A stretch of DNA of 64,000 bases from Larkinella humicola (GTDB lineage Bacteria > Bacteroidota > Bacteroidia > Cytophagales > Spirosomataceae), in the NCBI RefSeq assembly GCF_008727875.1, contig NZ_VTWS01000001.1, positions 124,001-188,000 of the forward strand. Direction: 5' to 3'. The position numbers were made by a program, and so were the translations under genes. A model generated the notes under the pieces. The model made no database searches, had not been told where the DNA came from, and saw only the letters and a list, made by a program, of their open reading frames with translations. This document shows positions 52,335 through 61,074 of the stretch, piece by piece. The first letter of the stretch is position 1, and the number at the start of each line of letters is the position of its first letter.

Positions 52335-52444
52335 AGGGTTCCTAAGGTTCGATGAGGTCAGTTCGGGCTGTCGGCTGTCGTTTGCTTTCAGCGTGCTGTT
52401 TGGTAAACATAAGAAACCCGGTTTGATTTGATACTTGATTCAAA

Positions 52445-53029
52445 TCAAGAAATGCCCCGCGTCAGACGCTCTCTGACGCGACTCAGCGTTTCGGGCGTTA
52501 TTTTCAAGTAAGCCGCAATCATTTTCAGGGGAAACAGATGCAGCAATTGGGGCTGTGAATCAAGCACATACTGGTATTTCTGAGTGGGTGTTAGATTTTG
52601 ATCAAAGAAGCGAATCCGATCCGTGGCCTGATTGAGCAGGCTGCCCAGTTGCAGGAATACGGGCGACATCGCAATCAATTCATGAATCACCTGAATCGAC
52701 AGTTCGAGCACAACGCCGTTTGAATAGGCCTGAATGGTGTAGGCCGAGGGCGCCTGGGTGACAAAACTTTGGTGATTGAAAAACCACTGCCCGGGAAGGT
52801 GTAAATCAATGATGACCGGCTCCTGTTCGTCGTCGTAACTAACCTGGTAGAAAGCGCCTTCCAGACTGCAATAAACCGTCTGGCAAATGGCTCCTGCCGC
52901 CAGCAGAATGGCTTTTTTTTCTACAGACCGGCGACGCACGCGATGGGCAACCAGCCGAACCTGCTCCTCACTGAACGTTCCGATTGGAGTGAGCATTTGC
53001 GCGACGGTGGTGATCCATGCCTCAGTCAT
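52445..53029 (-). CDS. Crp/Fnr-family transcriptional regulator
   Basis: 194 aa. The N-terminal cyclic-nucleotide-like beta-roll includes EKKAILLAAGAICQTVYCSLEGAFYQ and HLPGQWFFNHQSFVTQAPS. The C-terminal HTH (FPLKMIAAYLKITPETLSRVRERL) has the recognition helix. No cysteine cluster for an Fe-S cluster, so an oxygen sensor is unlikely. Likely controls the VOC genes downstream or acts more widely. Confidence 0.88.
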   Translation of the reverse strand: MTEAWITTVAQMLTPIGTFSEEQVRLVAHRVRRRSVEKKAILLAAGAICQTVYCSLEGAFYQVSYDDEQEPVIIDLHLPGQWFFNHQSFVTQAPSAYTIQAYSNGVVLELSIQVIHELIAMSPVFLQLGSLLNQATDRIRFFDQNLTPTQKYQYVLDSQPQLLHLFPLKMIAAYLKITPETLSRVRERLTRGIS

Positions 53030-53091
53030 TGGTTTATTTTTATGACGACGAAGTAACTCTAGTTGCTGCTGAGCACTAGAACCGTCCGGTT

Positions 53092-54000
53092 TTATACCTC
53101 AGCCAATTGCTTCTTTACGGTCGCCAAACCGAGGGCGACTTCGTTGTCAAAATCGGTCCAGTTGCATTCCAGCGACAGCCCACCCTCGTATTTGATTTGC
53201 TTCAACGCCCGAAAATAAGGCTTGAAATCATCGCCCATCACACCGGGCGCAGTTCGCTTCTGTTTTTCCGCAATGTGGCAATGCGTGATGTACTGGCGGT
53301 ATTTGATGATTTCCTCCGGTTTTTCGTCTTCTTTCAGCATGTGGTAAATGTCACACTGCAACTTAAACCACGGGTTGTTGACGGCCTGAATGATTTCCAC
53401 GCCTTCGGCCAGGCTGTTGATAAAATTGGTTTCACCCCGGTTGAGCGGCTCAACCGCCAGCGTAACACCGTGTTTTTCGGCCAGAGGAGCCATTTTTTTA
53501 CAGAGTTCGATGTGCTGCGCTTTGGCGGTCGCCCGGTCAAATCCATCAGGAATCGCCCGCGAACCGCCACTGCCAAACACAATATTCTTCGAGCCGCATT
53601 CCTTCGCCCGCTTCAGCGCCAGATCGGCCCGCTGCAAAATAGCTTCGTGGTGGAGGGTTGGCCCCACCGACTTCAGGGTGCCCGGAAAAAAATAAATGTA
53701 CGATCGAACGGGCAGTCCTTCCGTCTTCAGCGTCACCCGGTTTTTATCGTACTGCGAATCCCCCGCGTCGGGAATCAAAAACCGGCCGACGCTTTCCTCG
53801 ATAAAGGAAAAGCCCAGCGTTTTTAATAACCCGACCTTTTCATAACCGGCACAAACGCCCAAAGGCAGGGATAAACCGGCCCTGGTTTCTTCCCCCATTC
53901 CGGCTTTAGCCAGCGCACTCGCTGCGGTTATCCCGGCCAGCATTCCGGTGGCACCCTTTAAAAAGGTTCTTCTTGACGGTTGGTTTTCGGTTGGATTCAT
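53092..54000 (-). CDS. Sugar phosphate isomerase/epimerase-type TIM-barrel protein, exported
   Basis: 302 aa from ATG 53998-54000. Twin-arginine signal: PSRRTFLKGATGMLAGITAAS, then an AP-endonuclease-2-like TIM barrel (LGVCAGYEKVGLLKTLGFSFIEE, VTLAVEPLNRGETNFINSLAEGVEIIQ, LQCDIYHMLKEDEKPEEII, GGLSLECNW) with the Glu/Asp/His/Glu metal sites (EPLN, CDIYH, HCHIAEK, LECNW). This family epimerises or isomerises keto-sugars. Frame to 54015 is shadow. It could act on 3-keto sugars made by the GMC enzymes (inference). Confidence 0.9.
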   Translation of the reverse strand: MNPTENQPSRRTFLKGATGMLAGITAASALAKAGMGEETRAGLSLPLGVCAGYEKVGLLKTLGFSFIEESVGRFLIPDAGDSQYDKNRVTLKTEGLPVRSYIYFFPGTLKSVGPTLHHEAILQRADLALKRAKECGSKNIVFGSGGSRAIPDGFDRATAKAQHIELCKKMAPLAEKHGVTLAVEPLNRGETNFINSLAEGVEIIQAVNNPWFKLQCDIYHMLKEDEKPEEIIKYRQYITHCHIAEKQKRTAPGVMGDDFKPYFRALKQIKYEGGLSLECNWTDFDNEVALGLATVKKQLAEV

Positions 54001-54084
54001 GGAAAAAAGGATCAATTGTCAAAAATGATTGGCGGCCACTGCGCATTGGGTTGAACTCCTGAGCGGAAGGAGAACACTACATGA

Positions 54085-54163
54085 AATGCTAAATGTAAAA
54101 TGATGAATGCTAAATGTAAAAGTATTTCCCAATTCAGCACTTTTACATTTAGTATTTATCATT
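54085..54163. repeat. Family B palindrome, copy 4
   Basis: AATGATGAATGCTAAATGTA arm 54099-54123 pairs with 54139-54163; the arm phrase is repeated once more leftwards from 54085. It lies in the divergent gap between the TIM-barrel gene and the NrtR-type gene, with no gene stop within 80 bp, an exception to the usual placement. Confidence 0.75.
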
Positions 54164-54191
54164 AAGACTTACGTCTGATAATTCTGTCACT

Positions 54192-54320
54192 CTTTCGTTT
54201 TCTGCCCCGTTCCCCTAAAGGACGGTCGGCCGCTGCCGGACTTTTAGCATCCGGACTAAGCCGCGTCCAAGTCCGGCAGCGGCCGACCGTCCTTTAGGGG
54301 AACGGGGCAGAAAGCGAAAG
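54192..54320. repeat. Family A palindrome with extended GC-rich arms
   Basis: 51-nt arms (54192-54242, 54270-54320) with one mismatch. The usual CCCCTAAAGG core is preceded by CTGCCCCGTT and followed by ACGGTCGGCCGCTGCCGG. The 27-nt loop is TTTAGCATCCGGACTAAGCC then GCGTCCA, nearly that of copy 2. It shares the GGCCG-TGCCGG segment with the degenerate copy at 29248. Confidence 0.9.
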
Positions 54321-54412
54321 TCCTGATAGTAAATCTCATAGTTTGCTTTAATATTTAGGTTAGGATCAATCGTTGTAAGGATTTCACGGACTTTTGGCCG
54401 TGGGTACGTCGA

Positions 54413-55105
54413 ATGGAAATTGTATACGACCAGCACGAAAAGCATTTTGTAGCTTTAGATTGCATTATTTTTGGATTCGATCAGCAGGAACTGCAATTGT
54501 TGCTGATCAAGCGGGGATTTGAACCCGAACAGGGCAACTGGTCGCTGATGGGCGGTTTTTTGAAACGTGACGAAAGCATCGATGAAGGCGCCGAGCGGAT
54601 TCTGGAGACCCTGACGGGGTTGACCAGCGTTTACATGGAGCAACTGTATGCCTACGGCGAAGTCCGGCGCGACCCGGTGGCCCGTACCCTCTCGATTGCC
54701 TATTACGCCCTGATTCGCACCGACCAGTACAACAAAGACCTCGCCGATTCGCACAATGCCAGGTGGTTTCCGGTTTCGCAACGACCGGATTTGATTTTCG
54801 ATCACAACGACATGGTAGAGAAAGCCCTGGCCCGGCTTCGGCGTCGGGCGCGCACCCAACCGATTGGCTTTGAGTTACTTCCCGAGAAGTTTACCATTCC
54901 CCAGTTGCGCAGTCTCTACGAAGCCATCAACAACCAGCCGCTCGATCATCGGAACTTCAGCAAACGGCTCAATTCGATGGAGTGGCTGGTGAAGCTGAAT
55001 GAAAAAGATAAAGGTTCGTCCCGAAAAGGCGCCTTTTACTACCAGTTCGATCAGGATCTGTACCAGAAGCTGGTGCAGGAAGGCAGTAGTTTTGATTTGA
55101 AATAA
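54413..55105 (+). CDS. NrtR-type regulator: degenerate NUDIX domain plus winged HTH
   Basis: 230 aa. The N-terminal NUDIX domain has the box MGGFLKRDESIDEGAERILE, continuing TLTGL, where the usual REuxEE is REILET-like and lacks the catalytic glutamates, so hydrolysis is unlikely. A C-terminal winged helix (EKFTIPQLRSLYEAINNQPLDHRNFSKRLNSMEWL) binds DNA. This is the architecture of NrtR/AraR-type regulators that sense ADP-ribose or sugar derivatives. The effector and targets here are unknown; the next gene is a dienelactone hydrolase. Confidence 0.87.
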   Translation: MEIVYDQHEKHFVALDCIIFGFDQQELQLLLIKRGFEPEQGNWSLMGGFLKRDESIDEGAERILETLTGLTSVYMEQLYAYGEVRRDPVARTLSIAYYALIRTDQYNKDLADSHNARWFPVSQRPDLIFDHNDMVEKALARLRRRARTQPIGFELLPEKFTIPQLRSLYEAINNQPLDHRNFSKRLNSMEWLVKLNEKDKGSSRKGAFYYQFDQDLYQKLVQEGSSFDLK

Positions 55106-55114
55106 ACGTTTACA

Positions 55115-55190
55115 GTGTACGGTTTTCTGTTTACGGTGGCTGTAGCGGTCATCTCAATAGATTGGCCACCGTAAACGGAAAACCGTAAAC
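55115..55190. repeat. GGTTTACGG-type palindrome (element D), copy 2
   Basis: 26-nt arms (55115-55140, 55165-55190) built on TACGGTTTTCTGTTTACGG with two mismatches. 10 bp past the stop of the NrtR-type gene, before the dienelactone hydrolase gene. Confidence 0.75.
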
Positions 55191-55223
55191 TATTTTGTAT
55201 CTTTCCTGCTAAACCTTTGACCC

Positions 55224-56081
55224 ATGGATCAACGCATTATCAACCTATTTGACGAGTATACTCATGTACCGCTGAAAAGGGATGTTTTTCTGTCGCGGCT
55301 GGCCAAGTTGACCGGAAGCATGACCGCAGCGCTGGCGGTTTTATCGACCCTGGAAGTAAATTATGCCCAGGCTCAAACCGTTGCGGGACAGGATGACCGG
55401 ATCATCACCGAACGCGTCACCTATCCGGGTTCCGACACCACCATGAAAGGCTATCTGGCCCGCCCGAAAGCGAATGGGAAATACGGCTCGGTGGTCGTCA
55501 TTCACGAAAACCGGGGCCTGAATCCGCACATCGAAGACGTGACCCGCCGACTTGCGCTGGCTGGTTTTCTGGCGATGGCCCCCGATGCGCTCTCAGCCGC
55601 CGGAGGAACGCCCACCGACGAAACGCAGATGCGGGAGTTGTTTGGGAAACTGGATGCCGAAAAAACGAAGCAGAACTTTCTGAAGGGATTGGATTACCTG
55701 AAAAGCCGTCCCGACAGCAATGGCAAACTCGGTTGTGTCGGTTTTTGCTGGGGTGGGGCCATGGCCAATCAGTTGGCGGTCAACTACCCGGACCTGAAAG
55801 CTGCCGTTCCGTTCTACGGTCGCCAGCCCGAAGTCGCCGATGTTCCCAAAATCAAAGCGACCGTTCAATTGCATTATGGGGGGATGGACGAGCGGATCAA
55901 TGCCGGGATTCCGGCCTACGAGGAAGCTCTGAAAAAAGCGAATGTGCCGTATCAGTTGTATGTCTACGAAGGGGCACAACACGCCTTTCACAACGACACC
56001 GCCGGGCCGCGCTACAACGAAGCCGCTGCCAAACTCGCCTGGGGACGCACCATTGCGCTTTTTAAGGAGAAACTGGGTTGA
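55224..56081 (+). CDS. Dienelactone hydrolase family protein, possibly exported
   Basis: 285-aa alpha/beta hydrolase. The nucleophile motif GFCWGGAMAN carries Cys rather than Ser, as in true dienelactone hydrolases. The acid lies in the DLKAAVPFYGRQPEV/HYGGMDER region and His is in HAFHNDTAGPRYNEAAA. A hydrophobic stretch TAALAVLSTLEVNYAQAQ about 35-55 residues in suggests a membrane-targeting or twin-arginine-like leader behind a basic PLKRDVFLSR. 118 bp after the NrtR-type gene. Confidence 0.88.
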   Translation: MDQRIINLFDEYTHVPLKRDVFLSRLAKLTGSMTAALAVLSTLEVNYAQAQTVAGQDDRIITERVTYPGSDTTMKGYLARPKANGKYGSVVVIHENRGLNPHIEDVTRRLALAGFLAMAPDALSAAGGTPTDETQMRELFGKLDAEKTKQNFLKGLDYLKSRPDSNGKLGCVGFCWGGAMANQLAVNYPDLKAAVPFYGRQPEVADVPKIKATVQLHYGGMDERINAGIPAYEEALKKANVPYQLYVYEGAQHAFHNDTAGPRYNEAAAKLAWGRTIALFKEKLG

Positions 56082-56087
56082 AATATA

Positions 56088-56184
56088 AATTATAAATGAA
56101 AAATGATGAATGAGAAATGTAAAAGTAACTAGCTCAAGGCTACCCACTTTTACATTGGGCGTTCATCATTTTTCATTTATAATT
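56088..56184. repeat. Family B palindrome, copy 5
   Basis: 39-nt arms (56088-56126, 56146-56184) with AATGATGAATGAGAAATGTA and a 19-nt loop. 7 bp past the hydrolase stop and 16 bp from the stop of the GMC gene on the other strand. Confidence 0.85.
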
Positions 56185-56199
56185 TTTTAACTAATCCTT

Positions 56200-57903
56200 T
56201 TAAATCCGCATCGCCTTCAACTCCTGAACGGCAAAGTGAGCCGCACGGGCCGAAAGCGCCATGTAAGTCAGCGACGGATTGACGCAGGCCGATGAGGTCA
56301 TACAGGCCCCGTCGGTGACAAACACGTTTTTGACCGCGTGAATCTGGTTGTTGCCATTGAGCACCGAGGTTTTGGGGTCACGACCCATGCGGGCGGTTCC
56401 CATTTCGTGAACGGCCTGGCCGAGAACCGAACCCTGGTCGTAGGTTTTCACGTTGATCAACCCGGCTTTTTCGAGCATTTCCTGCGCATCGTTGAGCATA
56501 TCGACCCGCATTTTCTTCTCATTTTCGCCGATCTCCGCGTCAAAGACCAGCATCGGCAGTCCCCATTTGTCCAGTTTGGTTTTATCCAGGTACATGCGGT
56601 TTTTGTATTCGGGCAGTTGCTCGCCAAACCCGATCAGGCCCATGTTCCAAAGCCCCGGTTTGGTGAGTTCTTCCTTTAGCGATGCTCCAAAGGCGAGTTC
56701 GGCCACCTGATGCTGCCAGCCCTGTCGGCCCCCACCGCCCTGATACCCGAAACCGCGCAGGTAGTCGCGCTTGTCTGGCCCAATGTTGCGGTAGCGGGGA
56801 ATGTAAATGCCGTTGGCCCGTCGTCCGTAATAATACCGGTCCTGTCCGCCTTCCCACTGCCCATTGGCCCCGATCCGGAAGTGGTGGTCCATCAGGTTGT
56901 GGCCAAGTTGCCCTGAATCGTTGCCCAGGCCGTTCGGAAACCGCTCAGAAACCGAGTTCATGAGCAGGGCCGTGGAGGCCATGGCGCTGGCACATACGAA
57001 GATAATCTTCGCAAAATACTCCTGACTTTCCAGCGTCTGCGCGTCTTTCACCCGCACGCCCGAGGCCCGTTGTTTTTGGGCGTCGTAGATCACCTCCGTC
57101 ACCACCGAATTTGGCCGGAGAGTGAGCCGACCGGTTTTGACGGCGGGGGGGAGTGTGCAGGATTGGGTACTGAAATACGCACCGTATGGACACCCCCGAA
57201 TGCATTGGTTCCGGTATTGGCAGGGCGACCGGCCATTGTCGACGTGGACCTTTTGCGCTTCCGATAAATTGGCGGTTCGCCCGATGGTCATCACCCGGCC
57301 CGGATAGTTTTTTTCGATGCTTTTCCGGACCTCTTTTTCGACCAGAAACATGTCCATCGGAGCGATGAACTCGCTGTCGGGAAGTTGGGGTAACCCCAGT
57401 TTTTCGCCCGATATCCCCGCAAACTTTTCCACGTAGGAATACCAGGGAGCAAGGTCTTTGTACCGAATCGGCCAGTCGATACCGATGCCTTCTTTGGCAT
57501 TGGCTTCAAAGTCAATGTCACTGAACCGGTACGACTGTCGTCCCCACATGATGGATTTGCCGCCCACAATATCCGGCCGCAGCCAGCGAAACGGTTTTTC
57601 CTGCCGGTACGACGTGTCGGCACCAGGCATCCAGTAGGTCGGAACGGTTTTCGCGGCATCCGGCGGGGCCTGCGGGTACTTCAGGGCCAGATCGCCCAGC
57701 CGGGCTGCTTCCGGCATTTCCCAGGGTGCTTTCAGGGCCTCGGTATAGCCCGAAACGTGTTCCAGCGGACGTCCCCGCTCCAGCATCAGGACCCGCAAGC
57801 CTTTCTCCGTCAATTCCTTGGCGGCCCATCCACCACTGACCCCCGATCCAATCACAATGGCGTCGTAGGTTTGTGCTTTTACCGCATCAATGTTAAGATT
57901 CAT
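56200..57903 (-). CDS. GMC-family FAD dehydrogenase, large subunit (paralogue 2)
   Basis: 567 aa, close paralogue of the protein at 14697-16415. FAD motif AIVIGSGVSGGWAAKEL; cysteine cluster CQYRNQCIRGC (3Fe-4S motif); C-terminal HEMGTARMG and CVNPSLTYMALSARAAHFA. The subunit 3 gene lies directly upstream (57937-58479, 33 bp apart). Differences between the paralogues are in the substrate half, so they may oxidise different sugars or positions. Confidence 0.93.
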   Translation of the reverse strand: MNLNIDAVKAQTYDAIVIGSGVSGGWAAKELTEKGLRVLMLERGRPLEHVSGYTEALKAPWEMPEAARLGDLALKYPQAPPDAAKTVPTYWMPGADTSYRQEKPFRWLRPDIVGGKSIMWGRQSYRFSDIDFEANAKEGIGIDWPIRYKDLAPWYSYVEKFAGISGEKLGLPQLPDSEFIAPMDMFLVEKEVRKSIEKNYPGRVMTIGRTANLSEAQKVHVDNGRSPCQYRNQCIRGCPYGAYFSTQSCTLPPAVKTGRLTLRPNSVVTEVIYDAQKQRASGVRVKDAQTLESQEYFAKIIFVCASAMASTALLMNSVSERFPNGLGNDSGQLGHNLMDHHFRIGANGQWEGGQDRYYYGRRANGIYIPRYRNIGPDKRDYLRGFGYQGGGGRQGWQHQVAELAFGASLKEELTKPGLWNMGLIGFGEQLPEYKNRMYLDKTKLDKWGLPMLVFDAEIGENEKKMRVDMLNDAQEMLEKAGLINVKTYDQGSVLGQAVHEMGTARMGRDPKTSVLNGNNQIHAVKNVFVTDGACMTSSACVNPSLTYMALSARAAHFAVQELKAMRI

Positions 57904-57936
57904 AGTAGTTTACCGATCAGGATGCAACTCATGCAT

Positions 57937-58479
57937 TTATAAAGCCCAAACCTTTTGACCCGGTTTTAAAGGAAGATCGCCCTGGAACCGGCCGGGAATG
58001 GGAAGGTACGCCAGGGTTTTGGTGGCTCCGGTTTCCGAGGTAAAGTAGCCTACGATGGTGAGCTCGCGGAGGGTGAGGAAAAAAGGCTTTTCGCGCTGGG
58101 TCAGTTGCCTGACCACCTCCGTTCGTTGCGGGCTGTCGAGTTCCGAAAACGGTTTCCGGAAAACCGTTTGGCTCAGCGCATCGGTTTGTTGGAGTCCTTT
58201 CAGAAACAATTCCTGCTGGGCTGGGGCGGTACAATGGCCGATGACATGCCCGATAAACTGGTGAACGCCCGCGTCTTTCGCGCCGGGCGTGTCCGTGGAC
58301 GGAAGAATAACGTCTGCCAAATCGGCCATGAGTCTTTGCTGGGCTTCCGAAAAAACCAGCGGAACCCCGGCGGTGGTTTCGCCCCGGAGAGCGGCCTGCA
58401 CCGGTAAGGACAGGGTGGCGCCAACCAGTAGTGCCAGCCGTTGCAAAGCCTCCCGGCGACGAATGAAAGGAGTCGACAT
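57937..58479 (-). CDS. Gluconate 2-dehydrogenase subunit 3 family protein (paralogue 2)
   Basis: 180 aa from ATG 58477-58479 (MSTPFIRRREALQRLALLVG), a twin-arginine-like leader. Blocks VILPSTDTPGAKDAGVHQFI and GYFTSETGATKTLAYLPIPGRFQGDLPLKPGQKVWAL match the first copy at 16525-17115. The frame to 58545 is a non-homologous extension. Encodes the small subunit for the adjacent GMC enzyme. Confidence 0.9.
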   Translation of the reverse strand: MSTPFIRRREALQRLALLVGATLSLPVQAALRGETTAGVPLVFSEAQQRLMADLADVILPSTDTPGAKDAGVHQFIGHVIGHCTAPAQQELFLKGLQQTDALSQTVFRKPFSELDSPQRTEVVRQLTQREKPFFLTLRELTIVGYFTSETGATKTLAYLPIPGRFQGDLPLKPGQKVWAL

Positions 58480-58651
58480 TCCTTGGATCGATTTAATAAA
58501 GAGTTGGTAAAAATCAAGATCAGGTCTGATAAATGGGTAAAGCACAGAATGCTTCCGGTTTACTCACCGGGCTTGATCGAAGGGGAAAAGTGCAGGGAGA
58601 CCCCGTTTTTCAGATTTAACAGGCACCCGTGGGGGGGGCAGATGCCCGTCG

Positions 58652-59719
58652 TCAGGACTGCGGAGCCATCAGTGGCAGGGCTACGGTAAAATGCGAACTG
58701 TCGGAGGTGACAATCGGGTCGCTTTGAGCCAGCAGGCGGTATTTGGCTACGATATTGGAAAGCCCCACCTGATTGGAGGCAACCCGACCGGATTTACGCT
58801 GGAGGTTGTTCCGAACCACCAAGCGGCCGACCTGCGTGGTTTTGATCTCGATCAACAGCGGTTTGCTGGCGTGAATCACATTGTGTTTGACGGCGTTTTC
58901 AACCAGCATCTGCAGCGTCAGTGGAGGAAGTTGGAACGCAAGAAATGGCTCGGCAATGGCGATTTCCAGGCGAATCCCGGCACCATACCGGGTTTTAAGC
59001 AAATGAAAATACGATTGAATAAACGTCATCTCGGTTTCCAGGGTGGTCAGTTCGCCTTCGTTCGTCTGGAGTAAATACCGGTATACTTTCGACATTTCAT
59101 CGACAAACTCTTCCGCCCGGTCAGGTTCGTCGGCAATCAGCGACGATAGCGAGTTGAGGCTGTTGAACAGAAAGTGCGGATTGACCTGGCTCTTGAGGCT
59201 CTCATACTGGCTTTGCAGATTGACTTTCTTCAACTGCTCCTTTTCCAGTGTGTTCTCGCGCCATTTATTCAGGGAGTAAACGCTTTCGTCGATACCGACC
59301 GAAACCAGATTGGCCGCCAGATTGAGCAGCAGGATTTGCCCGGTTGCCGCCGGATTATGGTGATACCCAAACAAGTGGAACGCTTCGTAAATGAAAATGC
59401 CTCCCAGAATAAAGAAAGGCGTTACCAGCACAAACACCAGCAACAGGCGCCAGACCCGTTGCCAGGTCTGGCCCAGGTTCGGATACCGCTGAATGACCCA
59501 CTGCGTCAACTGGTCGAGGGTAAATAAACAGAGGCTGGCAATGGCCAGATTCAGGGCAGTGGCTGACAGAAAAGTCCCCAGGTGGGCAAGGTAACGATCG
59601 CCCACCACCCAGTAGGAAATAAGCGGAATAAACCACGGAAACAGCAGCAAAAAGTGCCACTGGCTTTGTTTCCGAAGGCGCGGAAAATGTTGAAAAAAGC
59701 TGAAATGAAATGACTTCAT
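58652..59719 (-). CDS. LytS-type sensor histidine kinase
   Basis: 355-aa membrane kinase with four N-terminal helices (WHFLLLFPWFIPLISYWVV, ATALNLAIASLCLF, LLLVFVLVTPFFILGGIFIY). The catalytic part is His_kinase type: LKSQVNPHFLFNSLNSLSSLI carries the phospho-His. The N box reads MLVENAVKHN and the G region NQVGLSNIVAKYRLL. It is followed by a region of no response regulator. A paralogue lies 128 bp upstream. Confidence 0.92.
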   Translation of the reverse strand: MKSFHFSFFQHFPRLRKQSQWHFLLLFPWFIPLISYWVVGDRYLAHLGTFLSATALNLAIASLCLFTLDQLTQWVIQRYPNLGQTWQRVWRLLLVFVLVTPFFILGGIFIYEAFHLFGYHHNPAATGQILLLNLAANLVSVGIDESVYSLNKWRENTLEKEQLKKVNLQSQYESLKSQVNPHFLFNSLNSLSSLIADEPDRAEEFVDEMSKVYRYLLQTNEGELTTLETEMTFIQSYFHLLKTRYGAGIRLEIAIAEPFLAFQLPPLTLQMLVENAVKHNVIHASKPLLIEIKTTQVGRLVVRNNLQRKSGRVASNQVGLSNIVAKYRLLAQSDPIVTSDSSHFTVALPLMAPQS

Positions 59720-59847
59720 AAACCGACCGTGTCCACCTTAATCTAGCGATATTGAGTGAACGAAACCCGAAGATAGTGCGTAAATTGATGGATTGGCTGC
59801 CTGAATTGCCAAAAAGCCGGAATGAATTGCGAAGGATGCTCCGGACA

Positions 59848-60924
59848 TCAGGAAGCGGTGTGTGGGGGTATAGAACGCAGCAACGGCAACCATACTTCAA
59901 AATGCGTTCCGGTTTCTTCCACCCGGATCTCTTCCAGGCCCAATTGTCGGTATTTAGCCATCAGGGTAGCCAGTCTGGCCTGCGAAAGATCCATTTTAAC
60001 CGACTTTCGCTGGAGCGTATTCCGAACCGCCAGTCGCCCGTCTGGGGTGGTTTGAAGGCTGATCGACAACGGTTTGCCGGTACTCATGACATTGTGTTTG
60101 ATGGCATTGTCGATCAGGAGCTGGAGCGTCAGCGGAGGCAGCAGGGTGTCTGAAAAGGCTGAGTCGGCGGGCAGATCGACACGCAGGGCCGGTCCGTAGC
60201 GGGTTTGCAACAGCGCCGAATAATTGGCAACAAATTCCAGTTCGGTTTGTAAACTAACCAACGCCTGGGTGTTGGCCTGAAGCAGATAGCGGTATACCTT
60301 GGCGAGCTGGTCGACAAACTGCTCGGCCTGTTTCTGGTCTTCGCCAATCAGCGACGACAGCGAGGTAAGGCTATTGAAGAGAAAATGCGGATTGATTTTC
60401 ATCTTCAGCGAGTCGAGCTGGTGTTGAAGGGTAGCTTGCCGGAGAAGCTCGTTTTCGGTCTGGTCGCGGTGCCACTGGTTGTAGGTGTAAAAAACATTCA
60501 GTGCCACACAGAAACAAAGATCAAAAATGAGCCCCAGAATCAGAATGGGCCGGATGGCATCCCACGTAAACGGGACATTCAAAAGCGGGAAAAGGCTGTA
60601 GATGAACACATCCAAAACCGCCAATCCGATGGTAATCAGGCCCACAACTGCCAGCATCACCAGGGTGCGGAGCGTGGCCCGGAGCACATCAGGGTAGTGG
60701 CGAATGACTCCGCGAACGGCCAGCGTGAGGGTGATGACCGATAACCAGTAGAGACCGAAAACCACCGCTGTGCCCAGCAAAAAGACTCGGGCATCACTAA
60801 AATAGCGAGAGCCAACGAAATAATAATTGCCGACGGGAAACAACACCGGCATCATCAGGATGTGGTACCAAAGCTCCCAGTTGGAGAAAAAAGAGGTCAA
60901 TCGTCGGTGAGGCCGTTGAATCAT
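59848..60924 (-). CDS. LytS-type sensor histidine kinase (paralogue, altered G region)
   Basis: 358 aa, paralogous to the gene at 58652-59719. Four helices, then LKMKINPHFLFNSLTSLSSLI with the phospho-His and LLIDNAIKHN (N box). The G region reads SQARLATLMAKYRQL, where the glycine of the paralogue (GLSNIVAKYR) is replaced, so ATP binding may be altered. No LytTR regulator adjoins either gene. The frame runs to 60924 with ATG start. Confidence 0.9.
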   Translation of the reverse strand: MIQRPHRRLTSFFSNWELWYHILMMPVLFPVGNYYFVGSRYFSDARVFLLGTAVVFGLYWLSVITLTLAVRGVIRHYPDVLRATLRTLVMLAVVGLITIGLAVLDVFIYSLFPLLNVPFTWDAIRPILILGLIFDLCFCVALNVFYTYNQWHRDQTENELLRQATLQHQLDSLKMKINPHFLFNSLTSLSSLIGEDQKQAEQFVDQLAKVYRYLLQANTQALVSLQTELEFVANYSALLQTRYGPALRVDLPADSAFSDTLLPPLTLQLLIDNAIKHNVMSTGKPLSISLQTTPDGRLAVRNTLQRKSVKMDLSQARLATLMAKYRQLGLEEIRVEETGTHFEVWLPLLRSIPPHTAS

Positions 60925-61074
60925 TCGAAAAAGCCGTCGGAGGCTACCGGTTTTGCTGATTTTTCGCCCAAAGGTACGGTTTTTACAGGATGCTTCAATT
61001 GAGAGTGAAAACGAACGGGAGCGGGTTTTGAGCAGTAATTGATCAGAACGTTGCCTTTTTTTTCAAATTTGGGG

